DNA from: Polaromonas sp. OV174
GTDB taxonomy: Bacteria > Pseudomonadota > Gammaproteobacteria > Burkholderiales > Burkholderiaceae_C
DNA length: 64,000 nucleotides
Assembly (NCBI RefSeq): GCF_900112285.1
Contig: NZ_FOKZ01000004.1
Coordinates: forward strand, 1-64,000
Direction of reading: 5' to 3'
Below, in pieces: positions 49,474 to 58,383 of this stretch; position 1 is the first letter of the stretch; each line of letters starts with the position of its first letter. The translations under genes were made by a program, and so were the position numbers. A model generated the notes under the pieces. It did not search any database and was not told the origin of the DNA. It worked only from the letters and a program-made list of their open reading frames with translations.

Positions 49474-50556
49474 ATGGACCGCCTGCACATAGGCATTGCC
49501 GGTGCCGGCCTGGCCGGCCGCACGCTGGCCTGGCGCCTGCTGCGCGCCGGTTGCCGCGTCAGCCTGTTCGATGCGCGCCGTCGCGACGACTTATCCACAG
49601 CGTCCATGACGGCGGCGGCCATGCTGGCGCCGCTGGCCGAGCTGGCGGTGTCGGATGATGTGGTGTTTGCACAGGGCCAGCGCTCCATGCAGCTATGGCC
49701 GAAGTGGATTGCCGAGTTGAAGGATGCGGGCGCGGGCGAGGTGTATTTTCGCCAGCAGGGCACCTTGGTGGTAGCGCATGCGGCGGACCAGTCTTCGCTG
49801 GAGCATTTCACTCGCCTGCTGCAGCACAAGCTGCCGCAAGCCTGCAGGACGCAAATGAAATCGCTCGATGGCGCGGCATTGGCGCAGCATGAACCCGCGC
49901 TGGCCGGCCGCTTTGGCGGCGGCCTGTTTTTGGAGGGCGAAGGCCAGCTCGCCAACGATCAATGGATGGCGGCGCTGGCAGTGGAAATCGACCGGCTGGG
50001 CGGCCATTGGCATGAAGGCAGGGCGGTCGAAGGTGTGGAGGAAAAGCGCCTGCTCTGTGGCGGCGAAACGCATGGCTTCGATGTGACGGTGGACACGCGC
50101 GGCGTCGGCAGCAAGGCGCAGTGGCCGGCCAGCAATCCCTTGCGTGGTGTGCGCGGCGAGGTGCTGACGGTGGAATGCGCGGGCGTGCAATTGCAGCGCC
50201 CGGTGCGCCTGATGCACCCGCGCTACCAGCTCTACGTGGCGCCGCGTCCGAATCAGCAGTTTGTGGTCGGCGCGACCGAGCTGGAGTCCGAAGACAGCGG
50301 CCCCGTGACCCTGCGCTCCACCCTGGAGCTGGGCAGCGCGCTGCACAGCCTGCATCCGGCTTTTGGCGAGGCGCGCGTGCTGCGACTGGCGGCCGCCCTG
50401 CGCCCGGCGCTGGACGATCACCGGCCCACGCTGGCGCTGCGCGACGGCGTCTGGCATCTCAATGGCTTGTACCGCCATGGCTATCTTTGCGCACCGGCGC
50501 TGGTGGATGAATTGGTGCGGCAACTGCTGCCCGCAGCTGACAAGGAGTCAACATGA
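49474..50556 (+). CDS. thiO: FAD-dependent glycine oxidase ThiO
   Basis: A 360-residue DadA-type flavoprotein. The FAD motif GIAGAGLAGRTLAWRLL is at residues 7-23, and the C-terminal part has the DxxRP-like LRPALDDHRPTL. ThiO oxidises glycine to the imine used for the thiazole ring of thiamin. It begins one base after the thiC stop and ends overlapping thiS by 4 bp. Confidence 0.92.
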   Translation: MDRLHIGIAGAGLAGRTLAWRLLRAGCRVSLFDARRRDDLSTASMTAAAMLAPLAELAVSDDVVFAQGQRSMQLWPKWIAELKDAGAGEVYFRQQGTLVVAHAADQSSLEHFTRLLQHKLPQACRTQMKSLDGAALAQHEPALAGRFGGGLFLEGEGQLANDQWMAALAVEIDRLGGHWHEGRAVEGVEEKRLLCGGETHGFDVTVDTRGVGSKAQWPASNPLRGVRGEVLTVECAGVQLQRPVRLMHPRYQLYVAPRPNQQFVVGATELESEDSGPVTLRSTLELGSALHSLHPAFGEARVLRLAAALRPALDDHRPTLALRDGVWHLNGLYRHGYLCAPALVDELVRQLLPAADKEST

Positions 50557-50762
50557 CAAGGCTGGAAATTTCCCTCAACGGCGAGCGCCTGCAAACGCAG
50601 GCTGGCACGCTGCAAACGCTGCTGCTTGAGCGCGGCTATGAGCTCAAAAGCGCGTTTGCCTGCGCCATCAACAGCAGCTTTGTGCCGCGGCCGCAGTGGC
50701 CAGCTCGCGCCTTGCAAAACGGTGACCGCATTGATGTGGTGACCCCGATTACCGGAGGCTGA
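50553..50762 (+). CDS. thiS: Thiamin sulfur-carrier protein ThiS
   Basis: A 69-residue ubiquitin-like protein ending in the diagnostic ITGG. The C-terminal glycine is thiocarboxylated and donates sulfur to the thiazole ring. Length and position between thiO and thiG are standard; it overlaps thiO and touches thiG. Confidence 0.96.
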   Translation: MTRLEISLNGERLQTQAGTLQTLLLERGYELKSAFACAINSSFVPRPQWPARALQNGDRIDVVTPITGG

Positions 50763-51581
50763 ATGACCATGACAACAGCAGAAAGCATTGCCCACGGCAG
50801 CTCGTGGACCGTGGCCGGAACGACTTTGAATAGCCGGTTTTTTCTCGGCACTTCGCACTACCCCTCGCCGCAGGTGATGAGCGAGGCGGTGCGCGCCAGC
50901 GGCACCCAAGTGCTGACCGTGGGCCTGCGCCGCCTGCAGCCCGAGAGCGGCGGCGGCAACAGCTTCTGGCAACGCATCCAGGCGCTGGGCTGCCACATCC
51001 TGCCCAACACGGCGGGCTGTCACTCTGCCTCCGAAGCCATCACGTTGGCGCAGATGGCGCGCGAGATTTTCGGCACCACCTGGATCAAGCTGGAGGTGAT
51101 AGGCGATGACTACACGCTGCAGCCCGACACCGTGGCCACGCTGGAAGCGGCGACGGTGCTGGCGCGCGAGGGCTTTGCGGTGTTTGCCTATACGACGGAC
51201 GACCTGGTGATGGCGCAGCGCTTGCGCGATGCCGGCTGCGCCGCCGTGATGCCCTGGGCCGCGCCCATAGGCACGGGCCGTGGGCCGCTCAACCCTTACG
51301 CGCTGGAAACCATGCGCCGGCGTTTGCCCGATGCGGTGCTGGTGGTCGATGCCGGCCTGGGCCGGCCCTCGCATGCGGCGCAGGTGATGGAGTTGGGCTT
51401 TGACGCCGTGCTGCTCAACACCGCCGTGGCGCAGGCCGGCGACCCGGTGCGCATGGCGCGCGCCTTTGCCGACGGCGTGGCGGCCGGCCGCGCCGCTTAC
51501 GAATCCACCCCCATGCCCGAGCGCGCTGCGGCGCAGGCCTCCACCCCAACCGTCGGCGTGCCGTTTTGGCATGCCAATTAA
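50763..51581 (+). CDS. thiG: Thiazole synthase ThiG
   Basis: A 272-residue TIM-barrel enzyme that assembles thiazole phosphate from deoxyxylulose phosphate, dehydroglycine and ThiS thiocarboxylate. The lysine of the Schiff base lies in [12 protein letters not shown], and phosphate-binding loops are [16 protein letters not shown] and [23 protein letters not shown]. Start directly after the thiS stop. Confidence 0.97.
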   Translation: MTMTTAESIAHGSSWTVAGTTLNSRFFLGTSHYPSPQVMSEAVRASGTQVLTVGLRRLQPESGGGNSFWQRIQALGCHILPNTAGCHSASEAITLAQMAREIFGTTWIKLEVIGDDYTLQPDTVATLEAATVLAREGFAVFAYTTDDLVMAQRLRDAGCAAVMPWAAPIGTGRGPLNPYALETMRRRLPDAVLVVDAGLGRPSHAAQVMELGFDAVLLNTAVAQAGDPVRMARAFADGVAAGRAAYESTPMPERAAAQASTPTVGVPFWHAN

Positions 51582-51585
51582 TGCC

Positions 51586-52221
51586 ATGAAATCCACTGCC
51601 TTCACACCATTGACCGGCCCCATCGGCTTTTATCCCGTCGTGCCCGATGCCGCCTGGGTGCAGCGCCTGCTGGACTGGGGCGTGCGCACGATTCAGCTGC
51701 GCATCAAGGCGGCCGACCACACGCAATCCGAGATTGAACGCGAGGTGCGCGCCGCCGTCGAGGCGGGCAGCAAAGTAGCCGGCGCGCAGGTCTTCATCAA
51801 CGACCACTGGCAGCTTGCGCTGGCGGCCGGTGCCTATGGCGTGCACCTGGGCCAGGAAGACCTGGACAGCGCCGACCTGGACGCGCTGCGCAGCGCCGGC
51901 ATCCGCCTGGGCCTGAGCACGCACACGCCGGCCGAGCTGGCGCGGGCCAAGGCGGTGCAGCCGTCCTACCTGGCGATTGGTCCGATTTACCCGACCACGC
52001 TGAAAGTCATGCCCTATGAGCCGGTGGGGCTGGAACAACTAAAGGCGTGGCTGCCACTGGCCGCACCCTACCCGGTGGTGGCGATAGGCGGCATTTCGTT
52101 GGAGCGCCTGCCCGGCGTGATGGCTTGCGGCGTTGATGGCGTGGCGGTGGTCAGTGCCGTGACGCTGGCGCCAGATCCGCAAGCTGCGGCGCTGAGCGGT
52201 GTGCGGCTGGCGCTGCGCTAA
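51586..52221 (+). CDS. thiE: Thiamin-phosphate synthase ThiE
   Basis: A 211-residue TIM-barrel enzyme that joins HMP-pyrophosphate and thiazole phosphate. Motifs: IQLRIKAAD (diphosphate contact), VFINDHWQLAL, GVHLGQEDL and YLAIGPIYPTTLK. Last gene of thiC-O-S-G-E; thiD and thiL are not in the window. The start is ATG 51586; an upstream ATG at 51571 overlapping thiG is the alternative. Confidence 0.93.
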   Translation: MKSTAFTPLTGPIGFYPVVPDAAWVQRLLDWGVRTIQLRIKAADHTQSEIEREVRAAVEAGSKVAGAQVFINDHWQLALAAGAYGVHLGQEDLDSADLDALRSAGIRLGLSTHTPAELARAKAVQPSYLAIGPIYPTTLKVMPYEPVGLEQLKAWLPLAAPYPVVAIGGISLERLPGVMACGVDGVAVVSAVTLAPDPQAAALSGVRLALR

Positions 52222-52230
52222 AACCGGGTT

Positions 52231-52284
52231 TTAGGCATTAAATAGTGCTCTAGCCCAATAGTGACGGGCGCAAGGCGCTATTGA
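52231..52284 (-). repeat. Diverged copy of the AATAGC interspersed repeat
   Basis: On the minus strand it reads ATCAATAGCGCCTTGCGCCC, then GTCACTATTGGGCTAGAGC and ACTATTTAATGCC. It directly abuts the decayed OYE fragment at 52281-52329. Confidence 0.55.
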
Positions 52285-52329
52285 TCGGATAGCGTCGGGT
52301 CGTCGGTATAGCGCCTTGGTGCCGCCGCC
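52281..52329 (-). pseudogene. Decayed duplicate of the OYE gene 3' end
   Basis: The plus strand TTGATCGGATAGCGTCGGG (52281 on) followed by CGTCGGTATAGCGCCTTGG and GCCGCCGCC matches the last 48 bases of the OYE gene at 56331-56378 with about four substitutions and one extra base, in the same orientation. The extra base breaks the frame (intact form encodes GGGAKGYTDYPTLSD). The two copies are direct repeats around the 4-kb GntR-sulfatase-Bug-kinase block. Confidence 0.85.
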
Positions 52330-52364
52330 AGCACGGCTGACTGGCGTGAGGCGTGAGACGAGTT

Positions 52365-52407
52365 TTGACGCAGCTGGAAAAATTTGTATACTTGCATGCA
52401 AGAATAC
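52365..52407 (+). promoter_or_regulatory. Promoter and palindromic operator of the GntR gene
   Basis: TTGACG (52365-52370) and TATACT (52387-52392) with a 16-bp spacer form a good sigma-70 promoter. A 22-bp palindrome at 52386-52407 (GTATACTTGCATGCAAGAATAC), asymmetric only at one pair, covers the -10 box. FCD-type GntR proteins bind such CTTGxATxCAAG sites, so autorepression is likely. Confidence 0.75.
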
Positions 52408-52417
52408 AGGATCCATC

Positions 52418-53194
52418 ATGACGCCTACATTAGCCCGCAGCAATTCAAAATCTCAAGCATCCGGTCAGCTTGACCTGGGTGGGCCCATAGGCTTGCACAC
52501 CGGGCTTCCCATCCGTCACCAGGTGGAGCAGCGCCTGAAGGAGCGGATTCAGAACGTCACCCTGCTGCCGGGCACGCCGTTGCCCGAAAACGAGCTGGCT
52601 CAGCAGCTGGAAGTCTCGCGCACTCCGGTGCGCGAAGCGCTGCAACGATTGACCCACGAGGGTTTGATCCAGGTGGTGCCGCAGGTCGGCACCTTCGTCG
52701 CGCGCATTGACCTGGATCGCGTGAAAGAAGCCCTCTTCGTGCGCGAGGCCGTCGAATGCACCGCGCTGACCAACATCAGCACCCGGCTATCGAAGGACGA
52801 CATGGCGGCGCTGAAGCGCCTGGTGGAAATGCATCAGGCAGCTGTTGAGAAGAACGACACCGAAGCGACGCTGCGGGCGGACGAGGCCTTTCATCGCTAC
52901 CTGCTGGCGCTGGGCGGCGTGCCCGGAGCCTGGCGCTACGTGCAGGAGGCGCGCGAGATGCACCGGCGCGTACGCATCCTCACGCAGACCAGTGCGGCTG
53001 ACGGCGCGCGACGCTCGGTTGCGCAACACGCGAGCATCTTGAAACGGCTGGCACAAGGCAAGTTGCCTGAGGCCGCCGATCTGCTTCGCGAGCATGTCCG
53101 GATGAATTTCGAGATGGCCAAGGAGCTGGCCCGTTCACATCCGGACTACTTTGTGGCGAGCTCAATTGCCACCTTGCCTGGCACCAACGCCTGA
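52418..53194 (+). CDS. GntR-family regulator, FCD subfamily
   Basis: A 258-residue regulator. The winged HTH spans about residues 35-95 (PENELAQQLEVSRTPVREALQRLTHEGL) and the helical FCD ligand domain follows. FCD regulators sense organic acids or sugar acids. The ATG at 52418 lies just after the operator. It is the first gene of the block with sulfatase, Bug protein and kinase, all on the same strand, and probably controls them. Confidence 0.93.
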   Translation: MTPTLARSNSKSQASGQLDLGGPIGLHTGLPIRHQVEQRLKERIQNVTLLPGTPLPENELAQQLEVSRTPVREALQRLTHEGLIQVVPQVGTFVARIDLDRVKEALFVREAVECTALTNISTRLSKDDMAALKRLVEMHQAAVEKNDTEATLRADEAFHRYLLALGGVPGAWRYVQEAREMHRRVRILTQTSAADGARRSVAQHASILKRLAQGKLPEAADLLREHVRMNFEMAKELARSHPDYFVASSIATLPGTNA

Positions 53195-53200
53195 ACACGT

Positions 53201-54685
53201 ATGACTCCCAAACACCCCAACGTTCTCTTTGTGATGGTCGACCAGTGGCCCGGCAAGTTGCTGCGGACCGCCGGCCATCCGCGCGTGCTCACGCCCACGC
53301 TAGACCACCTGGCCCGCCTGGGCACGCGCTACAGCCGTGCCTATTCCGAATGCCCCATCTGCATTCCCGCGCGCCGCACCGTGATGACCGGAACATCGTC
53401 TCGCACGCATGGCGACCGCAGCTTCGCGCCGGCGATGGAGATGCCTGCGCTGCCGACGATGGCGCAGAGCTTTCGCGATGGTGGCTACCAAGCTTATGCC
53501 GTCGGCAAGATGCATGTGTTCCCGCAGCGCGATCGCATGGGCTTTGACGACATTTTGCTGGCCGAGGAAGGCCGGCCGCAACTGGGCAGTGTTGACGACT
53601 ACGACATCTACCTCTCTGAGCAGGGCGTGGCCGGAGAACAGTTTCTCCACGGGATGAACAACAACGACTACCTGTTCAGGCCTTGGCACCTTCCCGAGCG
53701 CATGCATGTGACCAACTGGACCACGCGCGAGATGGCCAAAACCATCAAACGTCGCGACAAGCGCAAGCCCGGTTTCTGGCATGTGTCCTACACGCATCCG
53801 CATCCGCCACTGGTGCCGCTGGAGAGCTACCTCAATCTCTATGAACGCGCCGCCATCGACCTGCCGCTGGGCGCGAGTTGGGCAGGCGAAGACGTGCCGC
53901 ACGCGCTGCAGACCATACGCGACCACTGGTACACGCGTTATGCCGACGACGAGCTGCAGGCCATACGCCGCGCTTTCTACGCCTTATGCACCCACATCGA
54001 TCACCAGCTGCGCGTGCTCATAGGCACCTTGCGCGAAGAGCAACTGCTGGAAGACACCGTCATCCTGGTCTGCAGCGACCACGGTGACATGCTGGGCGAC
54101 TTTGGCCTCTGGGCCAAGCGGCTGTTCTATGAAGGTGCGGCCAACATCCCCATGCTGCTGGTCGGTCCGAGTCGCGACGCCCGCATCGGGGTCAACCGTG
54201 TTGATGACCGCCTGGTCGGTCTGCAGGACGTGATGCCTTCGCTGCTGGACCTGGCCGGGCTGCCCGTGCCTGCTTCGGTGGAAGGGATTTCCATCGTCGG
54301 CAATCAGCGCCGCGAGGTGCTCTACGGCGAGTGCAAGGAGAACGCCCTGGCCACCCGCATGGCCCACGATGGCCGCCACAAGCTGATCTGGTATCCCGCT
54401 GGCAACGTGCTGCAGCTCTTTGACCTTGAAACCGATCCAGGCGAGGCATGCAATCTCATCGGCCATCCGGATCGGGTCGCGGTGGAGCAGCGCCTCACCC
54501 GATCGCTGATGGACAAGCTCTGGGGTGGCGATCTGGACTGGGTGAAAGATGGCCGCCTTGTCGGTATGCCGCGACCGGCCGCATCACCTGGCAAGGGCGA
54601 CCGCCATTTCGGCGGTCAGCGTGGTCAGCACTACCCGCAGCCGCCGCTGGACGACCCTGCGCGCATGGTCGGGTCGCCGGGCTGA
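53201..54685 (+). CDS. Type I sulfatase, probably cytoplasmic
   Basis: A 494-residue alkaline-phosphatase-superfamily sulfatase. C54 in the motif C-I-P-A-R (CxPxR) is the residue converted to formylglycine; metal ligands include D14 (MVDQW) and the SDHGDMLGDFG segment. No signal peptide is visible, so it acts in the cytoplasm on an imported sulfate ester. Phosphonate monoester hydrolases and choline sulfatases are close relatives and cannot be excluded. It lies 6 bp after the GntR gene. The sulfatase-maturing enzyme is not in the window. Confidence 0.88.
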   Translation: MTPKHPNVLFVMVDQWPGKLLRTAGHPRVLTPTLDHLARLGTRYSRAYSECPICIPARRTVMTGTSSRTHGDRSFAPAMEMPALPTMAQSFRDGGYQAYAVGKMHVFPQRDRMGFDDILLAEEGRPQLGSVDDYDIYLSEQGVAGEQFLHGMNNNDYLFRPWHLPERMHVTNWTTREMAKTIKRRDKRKPGFWHVSYTHPHPPLVPLESYLNLYERAAIDLPLGASWAGEDVPHALQTIRDHWYTRYADDELQAIRRAFYALCTHIDHQLRVLIGTLREEQLLEDTVILVCSDHGDMLGDFGLWAKRLFYEGAANIPMLLVGPSRDARIGVNRVDDRLVGLQDVMPSLLDLAGLPVPASVEGISIVGNQRREVLYGECKENALATRMAHDGRHKLIWYPAGNVLQLFDLETDPGEACNLIGHPDRVAVEQRLTRSLMDKLWGGDLDWVKDGRLVGMPRPAASPGKGDRHFGGQRGQHYPQPPLDDPARMVGSPG

Positions 54686-54739
54686 GCGCCAAGCTTTCAT
54701 TCAACAGATACAACGATTTCACATAAGGAAAGAGAGACG

Positions 54740-55723
54740 ATGAAACGCAGGAATTTGATTAGCTTGGCCACGGCGGCCGGGCTGGCCGTTGGCACCATGG
54801 GCGTCACTGGCTTGGCACAGGCTCAGGCCTGGCCGGCACAAAAGCCGATACGTTTGATCGTGCCCTTTGCCGCTGGCGGCAATGCCGACATCATCGGCCG
54901 CGTATTCGCGCAGAAGATCGGCGAGTCCATAGGGCAGAGCATTGTGGTGGACAACCGTGCGGGTGCGGGGGGGTCTATTGGCGCCACGCTCGCCGCACGG
55001 GAACCGGCGGATGGCTACACGCTTTTCCTGGGCGACATCGCCACCCACGCCATCAACCGCCTGGCCATGCCCAAACTGCCCTACGACGCAGAGAAAGACT
55101 TCGTGCCGGTCTCGCGTCTGACCTCGGTGTCGCTGCTGCTGGTGGCCAATGGCAAGAGCGATGTCAACGACACCGCAGGCCTCATCAAGTGGGCCAAGGC
55201 CAATCCGGGCAAACTCAGCTACGGCTCCAGTGGCAACGGCACGCCCAGCCACTTGTCCACCGAAATGTTGCGTGGCATGACGGGAATGGACATCCAGCAC
55301 ATTCCCTACAAGGGTAGTGCGCCGGCGCTCAACGACCTGGTCGCTGGCCAGATCGACCTGATGATCGACGGCTCGGCGGCACCGCTGGTCAAGGCCGGCA
55401 AGCTCAAGGTGCTGGCTGTCACCGGCCAACGCTCGCCCGCTTTTCCCAATGTGCCCACCTTGGCCGAGGCCGGCGTGGCAGGATTCAACTTTGTCTCCTG
55501 GCATGGACTCTTCGCGCCCAAGGGCACGCCGCCAGAGGTTGTCCGCAAGGTCGCCGCGGCAGTCGCAGAGATCGCCCGCCGCCCCGACGTGCGTGCGCAG
55601 CTCGAAGGTCTGGGCATCACCTTGAATACCAGCTCAGGCCAGGAGTTCAGCAACTTCATCGCGCAGCAGCGGCAGTCTCTGGCCACGCTGGTCAAGCAAC
55701 GTCAGATCAACTTCGACCAGTGA
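54740..55723 (+). CDS. Bug/TctC-type tripartite tricarboxylate transporter binding protein
   Basis: A 327-residue periplasmic binding protein of the Bug family. A signal peptide ends at AQA; the mature protein has WPAQKPIRLIVPFAAGGNADIIGR, VVDNRAGAGGSIGATLAAREPADGYTL and IPYKGSAPALNDLVAGQIDLMIDG, all typical. Bug proteins bind carboxylated ligands. No TctA/TctB membrane genes accompany it, so it must use a permease elsewhere, as many orphan Bug proteins do. Position suggests it captures the sulfated or acidic substrate of the neighbouring enzymes. Confidence 0.92.
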   Translation: MKRRNLISLATAAGLAVGTMGVTGLAQAQAWPAQKPIRLIVPFAAGGNADIIGRVFAQKIGESIGQSIVVDNRAGAGGSIGATLAAREPADGYTLFLGDIATHAINRLAMPKLPYDAEKDFVPVSRLTSVSLLLVANGKSDVNDTAGLIKWAKANPGKLSYGSSGNGTPSHLSTEMLRGMTGMDIQHIPYKGSAPALNDLVAGQIDLMIDGSAAPLVKAGKLKVLAVTGQRSPAFPNVPTLAEAGVAGFNFVSWHGLFAPKGTPPEVVRKVAAAVAEIARRPDVRAQLEGLGITLNTSSGQEFSNFIAQQRQSLATLVKQRQINFDQ

Positions 55724-55740
55724 GGCCTAGCGGAGTTTCT

Positions 55741-56301
55741 ATGGGTGGCGGCGACGCCGCCGCACCCATTGTCGTGATGGGCGTGTCCGGCTGCGGTAAA
55801 TCGACCTTGGCCCTGAGCTTGGCGACGGCTCTGGCGTGGCCCTTCATCGAAGGCGATGCCTATCATCCGCCGGCGAACGTAGAGAAGATGACCGCCGGCA
55901 TTGCCCTGACGGATGCCGATCTGCAATCCTGGCTGGCTTCCTTGGTCGAGGTGTTGCGCACGCACCCGCAAGGGACGGTGCTGAGTTGCTCGGCCCTCAA
56001 GGCCGCCTACCGGGATACGCTGCGACAAGCCCATGCGGGCATGCGCTTCGTTTTTCTGGATCTTGACGAAGTCGCCGCAACGCAGCGCGTGGCAGCTCGC
56101 AGTGGCTCGCATTTTTTCAACCCATCACTGGTGCGCAATCAGTTTGACAACCTGCAGCGACCCGATGCCGAGCCGGGCGTTCTCTGTCTGGATGCAATGC
56201 TGCCGCAGGCGCTGCTTTGCCAGCAGGCCCTGGTCTGGGTGAAAGGTGAAGCGCCAAAGCCTGAAGGCCAGCGTCATCAACGGCCTATATTGGCTTTGTG
56301 A
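55741..56301 (+). CDS. Gluconokinase-like carbohydrate kinase
   Basis: A 186-residue P-loop kinase of the gluconokinase (GntK) family. Walker A GVSGCGKST is at about residues 14-22, and the substrate motif EGDAYHPPANVEKM and LTDADLQSWL are present. It resembles the second kinase at 62510-63019 in all motifs but is clearly diverged. The start at ATG 55741 follows GCGGAG; a GTG at 55720 overlaps the Bug gene. In this block it would phosphorylate the sugar acid freed by the sulfatase. Confidence 0.88.
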   Translation: MGGGDAAAPIVVMGVSGCGKSTLALSLATALAWPFIEGDAYHPPANVEKMTAGIALTDADLQSWLASLVEVLRTHPQGTVLSCSALKAAYRDTLRQAHAGMRFVFLDLDEVAATQRVAARSGSHFFNPSLVRNQFDNLQRPDAEPGVLCLDAMLPQALLCQQALVWVKGEAPKPEGQRHQRPILAL

Positions 56302-56329
56302 GGCCGTTCGCCACCCACGTTGGCAGCTC

Positions 56330-57436
56330 TTAATCGGATAGCGTTGGGTAGTCGGTATAGCCCTTGGCGCCGCCGCCGTAAAAAGTGCTTTGGTCCGGCG
56401 TGTTGAGTGGCGCATTGAGGTGCAGGCGCGTCACCAGGTCGGGGTTGGCGATGAAGGGTTTGCCAAAGGCGATCAGATCGGCGCCATCCTTCACGGCCTG
56501 CTCGGCGTGCGCCTTGTCGTAGCCGTTGTTCACCATCCAGGCGCCCTGGCCGCCAGCGGCGCGGTAGGCGGCCTTGAGCGCCGGGTAGTCGAACGGGCGC
56601 TCGGGCAGGTCGCGCGGCCCGCCGGTGGCGCCTTCAATGATGTGGATGTAGGCCAGGTCCAGCTTGGCGAGCTGCTTGATCACATAGTCAAACAGCGGCT
56701 GCGGATCGGCGTCGTAAGCATCGTTGGCCGGTGTGACCGGTGACAGGCGAATGCCGGTGCGGCTGCTGCCAACGGCGCCGGCGACGGCACGCACCACTTC
56801 GAGCAGCAGGCGGGCGCGGTTTCGTATGCTGCCGCCATAGTCGTCGTGGCGCTGGTTGGAGCCGCTTTTGAGAAACTGATCCAGCAAGTAGCCGTTGGCG
56901 GCATGGATTTCCACGCCGTCAAAGCCGGCGGTTTCGACCGCATTGCGTGCCGCCGCCTGGTAGGTGTGAACGATCTCGGGCAGCTCGCCGACATCCAGCG
57001 CGCGCGGCTCCGAGGTCGGCACGAAGACCGGTACGCCGCCTCTGATCAGCACGGTCTTGGTCTTGGCGGTGATGGCCGATGGCGCCACCGGCGCGGCGCC
57101 GCCAGGCTGCAGCTCGCGATGAGAAACCCGGCCCACATGCCAGAGCTGGGCCACGATCTTGCCGTCTTCGTCATGCACCGCCTGGGTCACCTGCTTCCAG
57201 CCGTCGAGTTGCTCGCTGCCATAGAGGCCGGGCACATCGGCATAGCCCTGGCCCTGCTGGCTGATGGCGGTGGCTTCGCTGATCAGCAGGCCGGCGCTGG
57301 CGCGCTGGGCGTAGTAGGTGGCCATCAGCGGCGTGGGAATGGCGTCGGGCGCGCGGTTGCGCGTCAGCGGCGCCATCACGATGCGGTTGGCGAGCTGCAG
57401 GTCACCGACCTGGATGGGATCGAATAAGGAAGGCAT
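56330..57436 (-). CDS. nemA: Old Yellow Enzyme family NADH:flavin oxidoreductase
   Basis: A 368-residue FMN-dependent ene-reductase of the NemA/XenB type. It begins SLFDPIQVGDLQLANRIVMAPLTRNRA and has the barrel motif GFDGVEIHAANGYLLDQFL with its substrate-binding H and N residues. These enzymes reduce activated alkenes, maleimides, nitroesters and quinones. The last 48 bases are duplicated in decayed form at 52281-52329. The gene name is a class label, as substrate is not known. Confidence 0.92.
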   Translation of the reverse strand: MPSLFDPIQVGDLQLANRIVMAPLTRNRAPDAIPTPLMATYYAQRASAGLLISEATAISQQGQGYADVPGLYGSEQLDGWKQVTQAVHDEDGKIVAQLWHVGRVSHRELQPGGAAPVAPSAITAKTKTVLIRGGVPVFVPTSEPRALDVGELPEIVHTYQAAARNAVETAGFDGVEIHAANGYLLDQFLKSGSNQRHDDYGGSIRNRARLLLEVVRAVAGAVGSSRTGIRLSPVTPANDAYDADPQPLFDYVIKQLAKLDLAYIHIIEGATGGPRDLPERPFDYPALKAAYRAAGGQGAWMVNNGYDKAHAEQAVKDGADLIAFGKPFIANPDLVTRLHLNAPLNTPDQSTFYGGGAKGYTDYPTLSD

Positions 57437-57537
57437 GAAAAATGATCCGGAATTGAATTGAGCCTCAAGTGTGCGCCGATGTGAATCGGCTGACCAGCCA
57501 CGGCTTGCCGAAAGCCTGAGGCTGGTACCCTGCTGGC

Positions 57538-58146
57538 TTACTTGATCAGGCCTTCTTCCCGCATGGCGGTCTGCACGGCGGGGCGGGCCGCCATGCGTTC
57601 ACGGAAGGCGGCGATATTGGCAAAACCGGAAATATCCAGACCCACAAAGTCGGCCCAGTTGGTGACGGTGAAGAGATAGGGGTCGGCCACGCTGAAGGCC
57701 TCGCCCATCAGGTAGGACTTGCCGGCGAGCTGGCCGTCCACCCATTGCAGGCGTTCCAGCAGCTTGGCAATGAGCATGGTTTTGTACTCGGCCGGGGTTG
57801 CCGGATTGAACAGCGGGCCAAAGCCCTTGTGCACCTCGGTGCCTATGAAGTTGAGCCAGGCCTGCAGCTGGGCCCGTGCCACGGTGCCATTGGCCGGCGC
57901 CAGTTTTTTCTCCGGCACCTGGTCGGCGATGTATTGCACGATGGCCGGACCCTCGGTCAGGCGGGTGCCGTCGTCGAGTTCTAGCAGCGGCACATAGCCC
58001 AGCGGGTTGATGCTGTAGTAGTCGGTGCCGTCGTCCAGCTTGTGGGTTTTGGTCGGAGCCTGAATATGTTCAAACTTCAGGCCGGCCTCGTGCAAGGTGA
58101 TGTGGGGCGACAGCGAGCAGGCACCGGGGGAGTAGTAGAGCTTCAT
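57538..58146 (-). CDS. gstA: Glutathione S-transferase, beta class
   Basis: A 202-residue GST. The N-terminal thioredoxin-fold domain begins MKLYYSPGACSLSPHI, with the catalytic cysteine (C10) of beta-class bacterial GSTs, and the helical domain contains GEAFSVADPYLF, the N-capping motif. It conjugates or reduces electrophiles with glutathione. It lies about 100 bp upstream of the OYE gene on the same strand and could share a detoxification role. Confidence 0.93.
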   Translation of the reverse strand: MKLYYSPGACSLSPHITLHEAGLKFEHIQAPTKTHKLDDGTDYYSINPLGYVPLLELDDGTRLTEGPAIVQYIADQVPEKKLAPANGTVARAQLQAWLNFIGTEVHKGFGPLFNPATPAEYKTMLIAKLLERLQWVDGQLAGKSYLMGEAFSVADPYLFTVTNWADFVGLDISGFANIAAFRERMAARPAVQTAMREEGLIK

Positions 58147-58383
58147 GGAAGTGTCCTTGAATGGCCGGGAAGGGCGGTTGATAAACAGGCACTAAGCCTT
58201 TCACCATCCTAGCCGGATGAGGCATTTTGCGCTCGTGGGGTCTTGTCCTACAAGCTCGGGCGGGTGCTGCCGATGGCGCTATGTGGGCGCTGACTTATGC
58301 TTCAGTGACCGCCGCATGAGTCTTTTTGCCGGCGGTGCTTGGCAGTCCATCTTTTGTTACACGATGCTGCAGAGGAGATACTG

